NCBI RefSeq assembly: GCF_008017535.1
Contig: NZ_VRUA01000004.1
Coordinates: 124,001 to 188,000, forward strand
DNA: 64,000 bases
From: Ottowia flava
Lineage (GTDB): Bacteria > Pseudomonadota > Gammaproteobacteria > Burkholderiales > Burkholderiaceae_C
Reading direction: 5' to 3'
Shown here: one piece after another, positions 1 through 7,716 of the stretch
Layout of the letters: each line of letters begins with the position of its first letter
How positions within the stretch are numbered: position 1 is the first letter of the stretch
Position numbers and translations under genes: made by a program
The notes under the pieces: model-generated
Databases searched by the model: none
What the model was told of the DNA's origin: nothing
What the model saw: the letters and a program-made list of their open reading frames with translations, nothing else

Positions 1-736
1 GTTCCGCCATCGCCGCCACGCCCTCCTTGAAGTCCTCGGTGGCGTACTGGACCTGCTGGATGACCAGTTCGCGCTCGTTGGCCTTGCGCACGCGCTCCGC
101 GAGGCCCAGGCGCAAGGTTTCGCGCGTGCTCTCGACCGCCAGCGGCGCGGAAACGGCGATGTCCGCCGCCAGATCCAAAGCCCGTTCACGCACCTGATCG
201 AGCGGTGCGAGCACGTCCGCCAGGCCGATGCGCACGGCCTCCTCGCCATCCACGCGCCGCCCCGTGTAGAACAGTTGCGCCGCCTGTTGCTCGCCGATCA
301 GGCGAGGCAGCGTGACGCTCAAGCCAAAACCCGGATGGAAACCGAGGCGGTTGAAGTTGGCACTGAAGCGCCCCTCAGGGCAAGACACGCGAAAGTCCGC
401 CGCCACCGCGAGGCCCAGGCCTGCGCCGACCGCAGCCCCCTGTACCGCTGCCACGATCGGCTTGCGGGTAGCGAACAGGCGCATCGCCTGCGTGTAGAAG
501 CGCGCGGTGTCGCGCGCGGCGCCGTCGCCGGCACCGCTGAAATCGGCCCCGGCGCTGAAGACCTTGCCGCTGGCCGCCAGCACGATGGCGCGGCAGCGGT
601 CATCGCCGTCCAGGCGCTCCAGCGCTTCGGCCAATTCGGTCAGCCCATCGACGTTCAGGTGGTTGTGCGGCGGCCGGTTCAGCTCCAGAAGGGCGACGAA
701 GGGGCGAAGACCGTGCGCCTCGGCAACCTGGCTCAC
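1..736 (-). CDS. Crotonase-fold protein (enoyl-CoA hydratase/isomerase family), 3' end outside window
   Basis: The gene reads leftward from a GTG overlapping the stop of the preceding Bug-protein gene (GTGA overlap), so the two are translationally coupled. The visible 245 residues cover nearly the whole crotonase fold: an oxyanion-hole segment FSAGADF, the second oxyanion loop GAAVGAGLGLAVAADF, and a family-typical C-terminal TEDFKEGVAAMAE. Position 1 cuts off only the last residues. Where classical hydratases carry the second catalytic Glu, this protein reads GFHPGFG, so the acid is absent; an isomerase, hydrolase or acyl-CoA ligase-accessory role is as likely as hydration. It is the last visible gene of an operon with a second crotonase and a CoA-transferase, which points to degradation of an aromatic or branched carboxylic acid. 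The substrate cannot be told from sequence. Confidence 0.85.
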   Translation of the reverse strand, partial: MSQVAEAHGLRPFVALLELNRPPHNHLNVDGLTELAEALERLDGDDRCRAIVLAASGKVFSAGADFSGAGDGAARDTARFYTQAMRLFATRKPIVAAVQGAAVGAGLGLAVAADFRVSCPEGRFSANFNRLGFHPGFGLSVTLPRLIGEQQAAQLFYTGRRVDGEEAVRIGLADVLAPLDQVRERALDLAADIAVSAPLAVESTRETLRLGLAERVRKANERELVIQQVQYATEDFKEGVAAMAE

Positions 737-1701
737 TGGACCTCCAGCTTGGCAATGGCGACGTACTTCGGCCACTTGGCCCTTTCGGTGCGCTCGAAGT
801 TCGCGAGCTCTGCCAGGCTGACCTTGTGCGGCGTGAAGCCAAACCCTTCCAGCCGCGACTTGATCGGGTCGGTGGTCACCGCCTCGTTGATGAGATCGTT
901 CAACTGCTGTTGAATGGCGACCGGCGTGCCTGCGGGCACCGCGACGCCGAGAAAGCCCGCGCTGACGTCGAAATCGGGGTACGTTTCCCGCACCAGCGGC
1001 ACCTGCGGAAACCGCTTGAGCCGTTCGCCGCTGTGCACGGCCAGCGCGCGCAACTGCCCCGACGCGACGAACGCATCGCCCTGAACGGTGTCGGTGAACA
1101 CCACCTGGAGCTGACCGGCCATCAGCTCCGTCATGGCCTGACCCACCTGCTTGTAGGGAACGCCGGTCATGGTGATGCCGGCGGTGGCCGCAAACATCGC
1201 GGACGAGACGCTCGAGGTGGCGTTGAAGTACCCGTAGTTCAGCTTGCCAGGCTCCGCCTTGGCCGCCTGAACGAACTCCGCCACCGTCTTGTAGAGCGAG
1301 CTGGGGTTGACGAGCAGGTAGAACGAACCCTGTCCAAAGCTGCCGACCAGGCGGAAGTCCTTGCCCGGGTCGTAGGGCAGCTTCTTGAACAAGCTGGGGT
1401 TGGCCAGGTGGGTGGACGTGGTGGCCAGCAGCAGCACCGTGCCATCCGCAGGCCCCTTGCGAGCGGCTTCCACGCCGATGATGCCGTTGGCACCAGGGCG
1501 GTTGTCCACCGTCACCGGGCGGCCTGTTTTCTTCGTGAGCCATTCCCCCAGCATGCGCGCGGAGATGTCGCCCGAGCCCCCGGGGCCAAACGGCACGATG
1601 ATCTGGATGGGTTTTCCTTCCGCCCAGGCTGGCGTTCCTGCGGCCAGCGTGGCCCCGAATGCAGCGCCGCAGCGCAGCAGTTGACGACGATTCATAGGCA
1701 T
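733..1701 (-). CDS. Bug/TctC-family periplasmic solute-binding protein
   Basis: A 322-residue extracytoplasmic receptor of the Bug family, very abundant in Burkholderiales, which binds carboxylates and related compounds for tripartite tricarboxylate transporters. The N-terminus has MNRRQLL followed by a hydrophobic stretch and AWA at about residue 27, a cleavable export signal with twin-arginine character. The mature part opens with the family hallmark IQIIVPFGPGGSGDISARM and continues with NRPGANGIIG. AAGGAGA at proper spacing upstream supports the ATG at 1701. No TctA/TctB membrane genes are visible, as is usual for orphan Bug genes. It sits between a CoA-transferase and a crotonase gene, so the captured ligand is probably the acid that these enzymes activate and degrade. 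Confidence 0.92.
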   Translation of the reverse strand: MPMNRRQLLRCGAAFGATLAAGTPAWAEGKPIQIIVPFGPGGSGDISARMLGEWLTKKTGRPVTVDNRPGANGIIGVEAARKGPADGTVLLLATTSTHLANPSLFKKLPYDPGKDFRLVGSFGQGSFYLLVNPSSLYKTVAEFVQAAKAEPGKLNYGYFNATSSVSSAMFAATAGITMTGVPYKQVGQAMTELMAGQLQVVFTDTVQGDAFVASGQLRALAVHSGERLKRFPQVPLVRETYPDFDVSAGFLGVAVPAGTPVAIQQQLNDLINEAVTTDPIKSRLEGFGFTPHKVSLAELANFERTERAKWPKYVAIAKLEVQ

Positions 1702-1713
1702 CTTGATGTCTCC

Positions 1714-2868
1714 TTAGGATGAGGTTTCACGGTTCCAGAGTTCGGCGTTGTGCTCGCCCAGCCCGGGCGCCCGACCTTTCACGGGCGGACGCACGCCATC
1801 GAACGACACGGGCAGCCCGACCACCTTGAGGTCCACTTCCGGCAGCGTGTGAAGGATGTCGATGGCGGCGGTCTGCGGATCGGCAAGCACCTGCTCGAAG
1901 TCCTGGATCGGCGCGCAGGGAATACCCACCGCTTCGAGCGCCTCGATCCAGTGCTGCGAGGGCTGCGTCAAGAAGATCGCCTCAAGTTCGGGCAGCAGAG
2001 CGGCCTTGTGCTTCACACGCGAAGCATTGCTCGCATACCGCTCGTCCGCCACCCAGTCCGGGCGCCCCACGACGCGCGCCAGCTTGGCGAACAGGCGGTC
2101 GTTGGCGGCGGCCACCACCACTTCGCCGTCCTGCGTCGACAGCGCCTGAAACACCACCACGTTCGGGTTGCCGCTGCGGTGCCGCTCGGGCTGGCGACCG
2201 GTCGCGTGGTAGCCCGCCATCATGACCTGGAGCCAACCCAGCGCGGTCTCGAACAGCGAGGTATCCACGGTGCCGCCCAGCCCCGTCTCCTTGCGCCGGT
2301 ACAGCGCCGCGAGGCAGCCCAAGGCGGCCCAGATACCCGTGCCCAGATCAAGCACCTGCATGCCAACACGCGTGGAGGGACCATCCTGCGTTCCGTTCAC
2401 ACTGAACATGCCGGAGAACGCCTGCACCATGGGTTCGTACCCGGGACTCAGGTGGCGCGGCCCTGTGTGACCGAAGGCCCAAAGTGAGCAGTAGATCAGT
2501 TTCGGGTGCTGCGCACAGACCTCTTTCGCGCCCAACCCCAACTCTTCCAGCGAGCCCGGCCGCATGTTCTGGATCAGGACGTCGCATTCGCCGAGATAGG
2601 CCTTCAGCCTGGCGAGATGCTCCGGGTTCTTCAGGTCGGCGGTGACGCTGCGCTTGCCGTGGTTCATGGCCTGGAACGTCGTCGCCGTTCCGCGCCAGAA
2701 AGGCGGCCCCCAGCCGCGCGCGTCGTCGCCGGTTTCGGGGCGCTCGATCTTCACAACATCGGCGCCCAGCGAAGACAGGATCTCGCTGGCGTACGGCCCG
2801 GCGATGTTCTGCCCGATCTCCAGCACCTTGATGCCCGCCAGCGGAAGGGATGAAAGGTTCACGCTCAT
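1714..2868 (-). CDS. Class III (CaiB/BaiF, Frc-type) acyl-CoA:carboxylate CoA-transferase
   Basis: Predicted to move CoA between an acyl-CoA donor and a carboxylic acid, activating the substrate for the neighbouring crotonases. The 384-residue protein starts PLAGIKVLEIGQNIAGPYA, the standard opening of the family, and carries VLDLGTGIW with Asp174 at the place of the covalent-intermediate aspartate. A longer reading frame exists upstream, but it would run into the preceding crotonase gene, so I chose the ATG at 2868, five bases after that gene's stop. Twelve bases separate it from the downstream Bug gene, consistent with one transcript. The family usually has 390-420 residues, so the length is normal. 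Confidence 0.9.
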   Translation of the reverse strand: MSVNLSSLPLAGIKVLEIGQNIAGPYASEILSSLGADVVKIERPETGDDARGWGPPFWRGTATTFQAMNHGKRSVTADLKNPEHLARLKAYLGECDVLIQNMRPGSLEELGLGAKEVCAQHPKLIYCSLWAFGHTGPRHLSPGYEPMVQAFSGMFSVNGTQDGPSTRVGMQVLDLGTGIWAALGCLAALYRRKETGLGGTVDTSLFETALGWLQVMMAGYHATGRQPERHRSGNPNVVVFQALSTQDGEVVVAAANDRLFAKLARVVGRPDWVADERYASNASRVKHKAALLPELEAIFLTQPSQHWIEALEAVGIPCAPIQDFEQVLADPQTAAIDILHTLPEVDLKVVGLPVSFDGVRPPVKGRAPGLGEHNAELWNRETSS

Positions 2869-2873
2869 CTTTT

Positions 2874-3665
2874 TCAACGTCCTGTGAATCGGGGGGCGCG
2901 CTTTTCGAGGAAATGCGCCACCCCTTCCTTGAAATCCTCGGTGCCGCGGCATGCCGCCACCGCGGCGTCCGCGGCGCGCGTGGCCTGTCCCAAGGTCTGG
3001 TAGCGCGCCTCCAGCAGCTGCCGTTTCATCACCCGCACCGAACGCGGAGAGGAAAGCTGCGCAATGTCACGCGCCTGGGCCTGCACATGCTCCAGAAAGC
3101 CATCCGCCGGCAATGCCCGCGCAAGGCCGAGCTGGTCGGCCTCGGCGCCCAGGAAGGTTCGCCCCGTGAAGAGCAGATCGGCACAGGCCATCGGTCCGAC
3201 GAGCCGGGGCAGCAGCCACGCGATGCCGTGCTCCGCGGCGAGCCCGCGTCTGGCGTAGGGGAAGCTCAGCTTGGCGTCCGCGACGACGTAGCGGAGATCG
3301 CAAAACAAGGCCAGGCAAAGGCCAACGCCCGACGCGGGGCCGTTGATGGCGGCGATCAAGGGCTTGTCGATGTCCCAGAAATAGCCGTACCGCTGCTGGC
3401 TGTCGTCGTCGCTGGCTTCTTGCGTCGCTGCTGGGCTGGCCGGCGCACGCTGGAGCACCTCCATGTCCATGCCGGCACAGAAAGCCCGCCCCGCGCCGGT
3501 CAGGACGATGCAGCGCACCGACTCGTCGGCCTGCGCCGCCCTCAGCGCATCGCGAAGTTCCCGCTCCAGGGTGGGGGTCCACGCATTGAGGCGCTCCGGC
3601 CTGTTGAAGACCAGGGTGGCGACGCCCTGGTCCGACATGTACCTCAGTTCCTCGTAGGCATTCAT
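2874..3665 (-). CDS. Enoyl-CoA hydratase/isomerase (crotonase) family protein
   Basis: First gene of the leftward catabolic operon. The 263-residue protein has the crotonase oxyanion segments AFCAGMDM and GPASGVGLCLAL and an RRGLAAEHGIAWLLPRLVG segment in which the Glu matches the second catalytic acid of hydratases. The C-terminus TEDFKEGVAHFLEKR is typical. A longer frame exists, but GGAGA seven bases before the ATG at 3665 fixes the start. It is paired with a second crotonase three genes on that lacks this Glu, so the two probably catalyse different steps. The gene is divergent from an IclR regulator across an 80-base gap with a perfect dyad. Confidence 0.9.
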   Translation of the reverse strand: MNAYEELRYMSDQGVATLVFNRPERLNAWTPTLERELRDALRAAQADESVRCIVLTGAGRAFCAGMDMEVLQRAPASPAATQEASDDDSQQRYGYFWDIDKPLIAAINGPASGVGLCLALFCDLRYVVADAKLSFPYARRGLAAEHGIAWLLPRLVGPMACADLLFTGRTFLGAEADQLGLARALPADGFLEHVQAQARDIAQLSSPRSVRVMKRQLLEARYQTLGQATRAADAAVAACRGTEDFKEGVAHFLEKRAPRFTGR

Positions 3666-3720
3666 GCTTGTCTCCGTTGGGAGAAAGTGTTCCGTGAAGG
3701 CCAAATCGAGGCAATATGGC

Positions 3721-3739
3721 AATTTCGATGTGCGAAATT
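3721..3739. promoter_or_regulatory. Perfect inverted repeat, candidate IclR operator
   Basis: AATTTCG, five bases (ATGTG), then CGAAATT form an exact 7-bp dyad in the 80-base gap between the divergent IclR gene and the crotonase/CoA-transferase operon. IclR-family regulators bind short palindromes of this kind and commonly control the divergent operon and themselves. The dyad ends six bases before the IclR start codon, which suits autorepression. The functional assignment is inference; the palindrome is directly visible. Confidence 0.55.
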
Positions 3740-3745
3740 ACGTAG

Positions 3746-4567
3746 ATGACCAAACCACGCCACGCTTCGACGCGCACCACCACGAGAACCACTGGCCAGT
3801 TCGTGCGGACAACGAGCGGAAGCCGGTCGCTTGAGCGCGGGCTTTCTCTGCTTCGGGCTTTTCGCCTGGGCACGGGCGTGCTGACGAACGCGGAGCTCGC
3901 GGCCCGAACGGCGCTGCCGCGGCCGACGGTCAGCCGGCTGACGCGGTCCCTGGTGGATGCGGGCTTTCTGGTGTACGACCTGGACGAACAGGGTTACCGG
4001 CTCGGCGTCGTCGTGCAGAGCCTCGCGCTGGCCCACCGCTCGTCCCAGAGCGCGCTCGATCTGGCGCTGCCGCTCATGCGTGGCCTCGCCGAAGGTCGGC
4101 GCATCAACGTCGGCCTGGCCATTGCCGACCAGACGGACATGGTCTACCTGGACTCGGTCCGTTGGAGCCGAATGGGCTTGTTCCGTCGGCTCGTTCCGGG
4201 TTCACGCATTCCCATCGCGATCACCTCGCTGGGCCGCGCGCACCTGGCCGGATTGACGGCCACGGAACGCACTGCGTTGTTGGCCCGGCTGGCGCCGGAG
4301 TACGGCGCCGATTGGCGCAGGGTGGCAGCGTCAATCCGCCAGTCTTCGGCCCAGATCAAGCGCATGGGGTACTGCTGGGCCGAATGGCAAGCGGGCTCGG
4401 TGGCGATCGCAACGCCGATGCGCGATCCAGGTGGCCAGCGGTATGCGCTCAACATCAGCCTGCCCACCTACGAAGCCGCCGCGGAACCCCTGGCGACGGA
4501 GCACGGTGCGCTGCTGATGGCACTGGCCGGCGACATCCATGCCCGCTGGCGAGAGGCCTGGTCGTAG
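3746..4567 (+). CDS. IclR-family transcriptional regulator
   Basis: A 273-residue protein with the IclR layout: a winged helix-turn-helix at about residues 25-87 (SRSLERGLSLLRAF, then TVSRLTRSLVDAGFLVYD and GYRLG) followed by an effector domain to the C-terminus. It is transcribed away from a crotonase/CoA-transferase/Bug operon and very likely regulates it, with the acid substrate or its CoA ester as a plausible ligand. The basic N-terminal tail of about 20 residues is longer than usual and no strong ribosome binding site precedes 3746, so the true start could be slightly downstream. Confidence 0.9.
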   Translation: MTKPRHASTRTTTRTTGQFVRTTSGSRSLERGLSLLRAFRLGTGVLTNAELAARTALPRPTVSRLTRSLVDAGFLVYDLDEQGYRLGVVVQSLALAHRSSQSALDLALPLMRGLAEGRRINVGLAIADQTDMVYLDSVRWSRMGLFRRLVPGSRIPIAITSLGRAHLAGLTATERTALLARLAPEYGADWRRVAASIRQSSAQIKRMGYCWAEWQAGSVAIATPMRDPGGQRYALNISLPTYEAAAEPLATEHGALLMALAGDIHARWREAWS

Positions 4568-4633
4568 CGAGCGCACACAAGTGCCGTCCGGTCGTGTAGA
4601 GCGCGACGCTGCGACGGCACCAGATGGACGATG

Positions 4634-4666
4634 CATAAGCAAACAAAAAATGAATCGTTCGCTTTT
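4634..4666 (+). promoter_or_regulatory. AT-rich element upstream of first sbp gene, candidate sulfur-regulator site
   Basis: An A-rich tract (ATAAGCAAACAAAAAA) followed by an imperfect dyad centred on GAATCGTTC stands out from the GC-rich surroundings about 60-90 bases before the first sulfate-binding protein gene. A similar element, there a perfect palindrome with the same TCGTT centre, precedes the second sbp gene. LysR-type CysB/Cbl regulators bind long AT-rich sites ahead of sulfate-uptake genes, so this is a reasonable candidate; no binding can be shown from sequence. Confidence 0.4.
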
Positions 4667-4723
4667 GCGGCGCGAGGGCCCAGGATTGCAGGCCTGATTC
4701 CTCTCGTTTTCAAAGGCTCGAAC

Positions 4724-5740
4724 ATGACTTTCCACCGCCGCAACGCATTGCACGCGCTGGCCGCCACCGCCCTGCTCGCCAGTGGCGCACCCGCCTTCAC
4801 GCAGCCGGCGCCGGTCACGCTGCTCAACGTCAGCTACGACCCGACGCGCGAGTTCTATGTGGACTTCAACAAGGCATTTGCTGCCCATTGGAAGGCCAAG
4901 ACCGGGCAGGTGGTGACCGTCAAGCAGTCGCACGGCGGCTCGGGCAAACAGGCACGCTCGATCATCGACGGGCTGGACGCCGACGTCGCCACGCTGGCGC
5001 TGGCCGGCGACACGGACGCGCTGCACACGCACGGCCAGTGGGTGCCCAAGGACTGGCAAAAGCGCCTGCCGCACAACAGCTCGCCCTACACGTCGACCAT
5101 CGTGCTGGTGGTGCGCGCGGGCAACCCCAAAGGCATCAAGGACTGGGACGATCTGGTCAAGCCCGGCATCAAGGTGATCACGCCCAACCCCAAGACCAGC
5201 GGCGGCGCACGCTGGAATTACCTGGCCGCGTGGGAATACGCCAAGCGCAAGTACGGCGGCGACGCCAAGGCCAAGGCCTTTGTGGCGCAGCTGTACCAGA
5301 ACGTGCCGGTGTTGGACACGGGCGCGCGCGGCTCCACCATCACCTTCGGCCAGCGCAACCAGGGCGACGTGTTGATCGCGTGGGAGAACGAGGCCTACTT
5401 GCTGGAAAAGGAATTCGGCACCAAGTTCGACGTGGTCTACCCCAGCCTGTCGATCCTGGCCGAACCCGCCGTCACCGTGGTCGACAAGGCGGTGGACAAG
5501 AAGGGCACGCGCGCCGTGGCCCAGGCCTACCTGGAGTACCTGTACAGCGACGAAGGCCAGGACCTGGCGGGCAAGCATTTCTACCGCCCGATCTCGGACA
5601 AGGCGATCGCCAAGTACGCCAAGCAATTTCCGAAGCTGAACCTGTTCACCATCGACCAGGCGTTCGGCGGCTGGTCAACCGCCAGCCAGCAACACTTTGC
5701 CGACGGCGCCCAGTTCGACCAGATCTACACCCAGAAGTAA
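4724..5740 (+). CDS. sbp: Periplasmic sulfate/thiosulfate-binding protein (first of two)
   Basis: A 338-residue periplasmic receptor that delivers sulfate or thiosulfate to the CysTWA importer encoded 2 kb downstream. The mature N-terminus [20 protein letters not shown] and the internal [21 protein letters not shown] are hallmarks of the Sbp/CysP family. A signal peptide covers about residues 1-27. The frame is open further upstream, but the ATG at 4724 places the signal peptide correctly. It is clearly paralogous to the protein at 6471-7463 (shared [18 protein letters not shown]-type block). An AT-rich candidate regulatory element lies just upstream. Confidence 0.94.
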   Translation: MTFHRRNALHALAATALLASGAPAFTQPAPVTLLNVSYDPTREFYVDFNKAFAAHWKAKTGQVVTVKQSHGGSGKQARSIIDGLDADVATLALAGDTDALHTHGQWVPKDWQKRLPHNSSPYTSTIVLVVRAGNPKGIKDWDDLVKPGIKVITPNPKTSGGARWNYLAAWEYAKRKYGGDAKAKAFVAQLYQNVPVLDTGARGSTITFGQRNQGDVLIAWENEAYLLEKEFGTKFDVVYPSLSILAEPAVTVVDKAVDKKGTRAVAQAYLEYLYSDEGQDLAGKHFYRPISDKAIAKYAKQFPKLNLFTIDQAFGGWSTASQQHFADGAQFDQIYTQK

Positions 5741-5777
5741 ACCCGGGCGCACCCAGCGCCCACCTCAGGAGCCCCGC

Positions 5778-6023
5778 ATGAGCAGCCGCAAGCCCTTTCC
5801 CGACCTCCGCACCACCGCGCGCACCCTAATCGGTGTGACCGCGCAAGCCTGGCAGGTGGAGATGGGCATGGGCTGCGGCCAGCCAACGCTCGTCCCCGGG
5901 CCACGGCGCCTGCGCAGCACCCGCGCGCGCCCTGCGGCGCGAGCGACAGCGCCGGTGGACGTCAGCGCCGGCCAGTGGCCTTACTGGCCAGCCTACCCCG
6001 GCCTGGCTGCGCACTGGCGCTGA
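5778..6023 (+). CDS. Possible small ORF of unknown function
   Basis: An 81-codon frame starts ATGAGCAGCCGC with CAGGAG eight bases upstream, 38 bases after the stop of the first sbp gene. The product is rich in Arg, Ala and Pro, has a single Cys and four Trp, and has no recognisable domain, signal peptide or membrane segment. Its placement could make it translated with sbp. The composition is equally what random GC-rich DNA gives, so I regard it as doubtful. Confidence 0.22.
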   Translation: MSSRKPFPDLRTTARTLIGVTAQAWQVEMGMGCGQPTLVPGPRRLRSTRARPAARATAPVDVSAGQWPYWPAYPGLAAHWR

Positions 6024-6396
6024 GCGCACGTTGACACACGGGTCACCCATGCCCTTCACCCCACCGTTGACCCACTGGCACGCCGGCGAGCGCCGGCCCG
6101 GCGCCTGCGGCCAACGCGACGTCAACCCAGGCGTTGCCCGAGCAGCCGCTGTCGCCGGTCGACCCCATTCGCCCTCGCCTGCGGGGTGCGCTGCCACTTT
6201 GCACGCCATCGGTCGCAGCGAACGGATCGCCACCCTGGCCGCAGCCCGCATCGCCGTGCTGTTGGCCGGGTGGTGGCGTTGACATCGACAGGTGGACGCG
6301 GCCGTTCGTCGGTCGCTGCCTGACGGCACGCCGCGGCGAAGCCGCGAGCGGCACGCCCGCCTGGAGCCCCTTCATACCCCAATCGATATAACAAAA

Positions 6397-6420
6397 CAAA
6401 AACAAAGTCGTTTGTTTTTG
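6397..6420. promoter_or_regulatory. Perfect 10-bp palindrome upstream of second sbp gene
   Basis: CAAAAACAAA, a GTCG spacer and TTTGTTTTTG form an exact 10-bp inverted repeat, 50 bases before the second sbp start. It lies in an AT-rich patch beginning ATATAACAAAAC. An imperfect relative with the same TCGTT centre precedes the first sbp gene. A regulator operator is the simplest reading; a weak hairpin in the leader is the alternative. Confidence 0.5.
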
Positions 6421-6470
6421 AAGGCCCGACTTCGACAATTTCGTTTTGCTCTATCGCAAGCTGCATTTCC

Positions 6471-7463
6471 ATGAACAAAACCCTTCGAATCGGCCTCGGT
6501 GCCGTGGCCCTGGCCACAGCCTCCTTGGCGTCCGCGCAGACCAGCCTGCTGAACGTGTCCTACGACGTCGCGCGTGAGTTCTACAAGGACATCAACCCCG
6601 CCTTCATCGCGCACCACAAGAAGGCCACCGGCAAGGACATCAAGATCGACCAGTCGCACGCTGGCTCTAGCGCGCAGGCGCGCGCCGTCGCCGACGGGCT
6701 GGCCGCCGACGTGGTGACGATGAACACCACCACCGACATCGACTTCCTGGCCGACAAGGGCGTGGTGGCCAAGGACTGGCGCAAGCAATTCCCCAACGGT
6801 GCGGCGCCAACCACGTCGACCATGCTGTTCCTGGTGCGCAACGGCAACCCGAAGAACATCAAGGACTGGGACGATTTGATTCGCCCCGACGTGAAGGTCG
6901 TCGTCGTCAACCCCAAGACCGGGGGCAACGGCCGGCTGGCCTACCTGGCCGCCTGGGGTCAGGTGCGCGCCGAGGGCGGCAGCGACGCGCAGGCGCTGGA
7001 CTACGTGACCAAGCTGTACAAAAACGTGCCGGTGCTGGCGCGCGGCGGGCGGGACGCAACCGGCGTGTTCCTGCAGCGCAACATCGGCGACGTGCTGATC
7101 ACGTTTGAATCGGAAGTGGTGTCGGTCGACAACGAGTTCGGCAAGGGCAAGGTCGACGCGATTCACCCCAGCGCCAGCATCGTGGCCGAAAACCCGGTGG
7201 CCGTCGTCGAACGCACCGTGGCCAAGAAGGGCACGGCCGCCGACGCCAAGGCCTACCTCGACTTCCTGTACACGCCCGAAGCGCAGGAGATCGCGGCCAA
7301 GCACAACATCCGCCCGCGCAACGAAGCGATCTTGAAGAAGTACCCGCAGTTCAAGCCGCTGAAGCTGTTCACGGTGGACCAGTATTTCGGCTCGCTGGCC
7401 GAGGCGCAGAAGGTGCACTTCAACGACGGCGGGCAGTTCGACAAGTTGTATAGCGGGAAGTGA
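6471..7463 (+). CDS. sbp: Periplasmic sulfate/thiosulfate-binding protein (second of two)
   Basis: A 330-residue Sbp-family receptor with a signal peptide ending at ASAQ (about residue 22), then SLLNVSYDVAREFYKDINPAF and DQSHAGSSAQARAVADGLAADVV. It resembles the protein encoded at 4724-5740 over its whole length but differs in many residues, so the pair is an old duplication or came from different sources. One copy may prefer sulfate and the other thiosulfate, or they may be expressed under different conditions. It is followed after 252 bases by cysT, cysW and cysA, the membrane and ATPase parts of the same importer. Confidence 0.94.
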   Translation: MNKTLRIGLGAVALATASLASAQTSLLNVSYDVAREFYKDINPAFIAHHKKATGKDIKIDQSHAGSSAQARAVADGLAADVVTMNTTTDIDFLADKGVVAKDWRKQFPNGAAPTTSTMLFLVRNGNPKNIKDWDDLIRPDVKVVVVNPKTGGNGRLAYLAAWGQVRAEGGSDAQALDYVTKLYKNVPVLARGGRDATGVFLQRNIGDVLITFESEVVSVDNEFGKGKVDAIHPSASIVAENPVAVVERTVAKKGTAADAKAYLDFLYTPEAQEIAAKHNIRPRNEAILKKYPQFKPLKLFTVDQYFGSLAEAQKVHFNDGGQFDKLYSGK

Positions 7464-7474
7464 TTCCCCCCCTG

Positions 7475-7530
7475 AGGCGCTGACGCGCCTTCCCCCCGCT
7501 CTCTTCGCGCTGCGCGCTGCGGGCGGGGGG
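7475..7530 (+). terminator. Two adjacent hairpins between sbp and cysT
   Basis: AGGCGC-TGAC-GCGCCT (7475-7490) and CCCCCCGC (7492-7499) pairing with GCGGGGGG (7523-7530) around a GC-rich loop form two strong stems 12 bases after the second sbp stop. There is no U-tract, so they need not be a complete terminator. They may instead stabilise the sbp transcript and reduce read-through into cysTWA, giving the usual excess of binding protein over membrane components. Confidence 0.5.
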
Positions 7531-7654
7531 ACGCCGCCAGCGCCGCGGGAGCGGCCCTTGCGCAGCGGCTGCTGGGGTGGGTTGCGCTGGCTCGACATGC
7601 AGTGGGCTTTGGCCGCTGTTGTCGGGCTCACATGAACGGCCCACCTTTAACCGA

Positions 7655-7716
7655 ATTCAAAGCCAAATCGGCCTCCAGCCCTACGCCCACTTGCGCAGCC
7701 AGCTATCAAATTGATA
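7655..7716 (-). repeat. Dispersed ~60-bp repeat, copy ending at the cysT start codon
   Basis: Read on the minus strand it carries GATAGCTGGCTGCGCAAGTG, then GTAGGGCTGGAGGCC and GATTTGGCTTTGAA, matching the family consensus (TAGCTGCTTGCGCAGATGG, TGTAGGGCTGGAGGCC, ATTTGACTTGAA). Its TATCAATTTGATA end touches the cysT ATG, so the repeat itself forms the translation start region and no Shine-Dalgarno is visible. Confidence 0.85.

Larger units (their letters stand above)
5741..6470. other. 730-base spacer between the two sbp genes, no convincing gene
   Basis: GC-rich sequence with several short open frames but none with recognisable domains. One frame at 5778-6023 has a good Shine-Dalgarno and is listed separately. 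The left part holds inverted GC motifs (CCGGC/GCCGG) near 6081-6105. The last 90 bases turn abruptly AT-rich and contain a perfect palindrome, evidently the promoter region of the second sbp gene. Its length is unusual for a sulfate-uptake cluster. Confidence 0.6.

Noticed and set aside
4331-5626. 431-codon minus-strand frame antisense to the first sbp gene
   Set aside because: Shadow frame; the opposite strand encodes an unmistakable sulfate-binding protein.
6031-6282. Second small frame in the spacer between the sbp genes
   Set aside because: No ribosome binding site, no domain, and composition like random GC-rich DNA.
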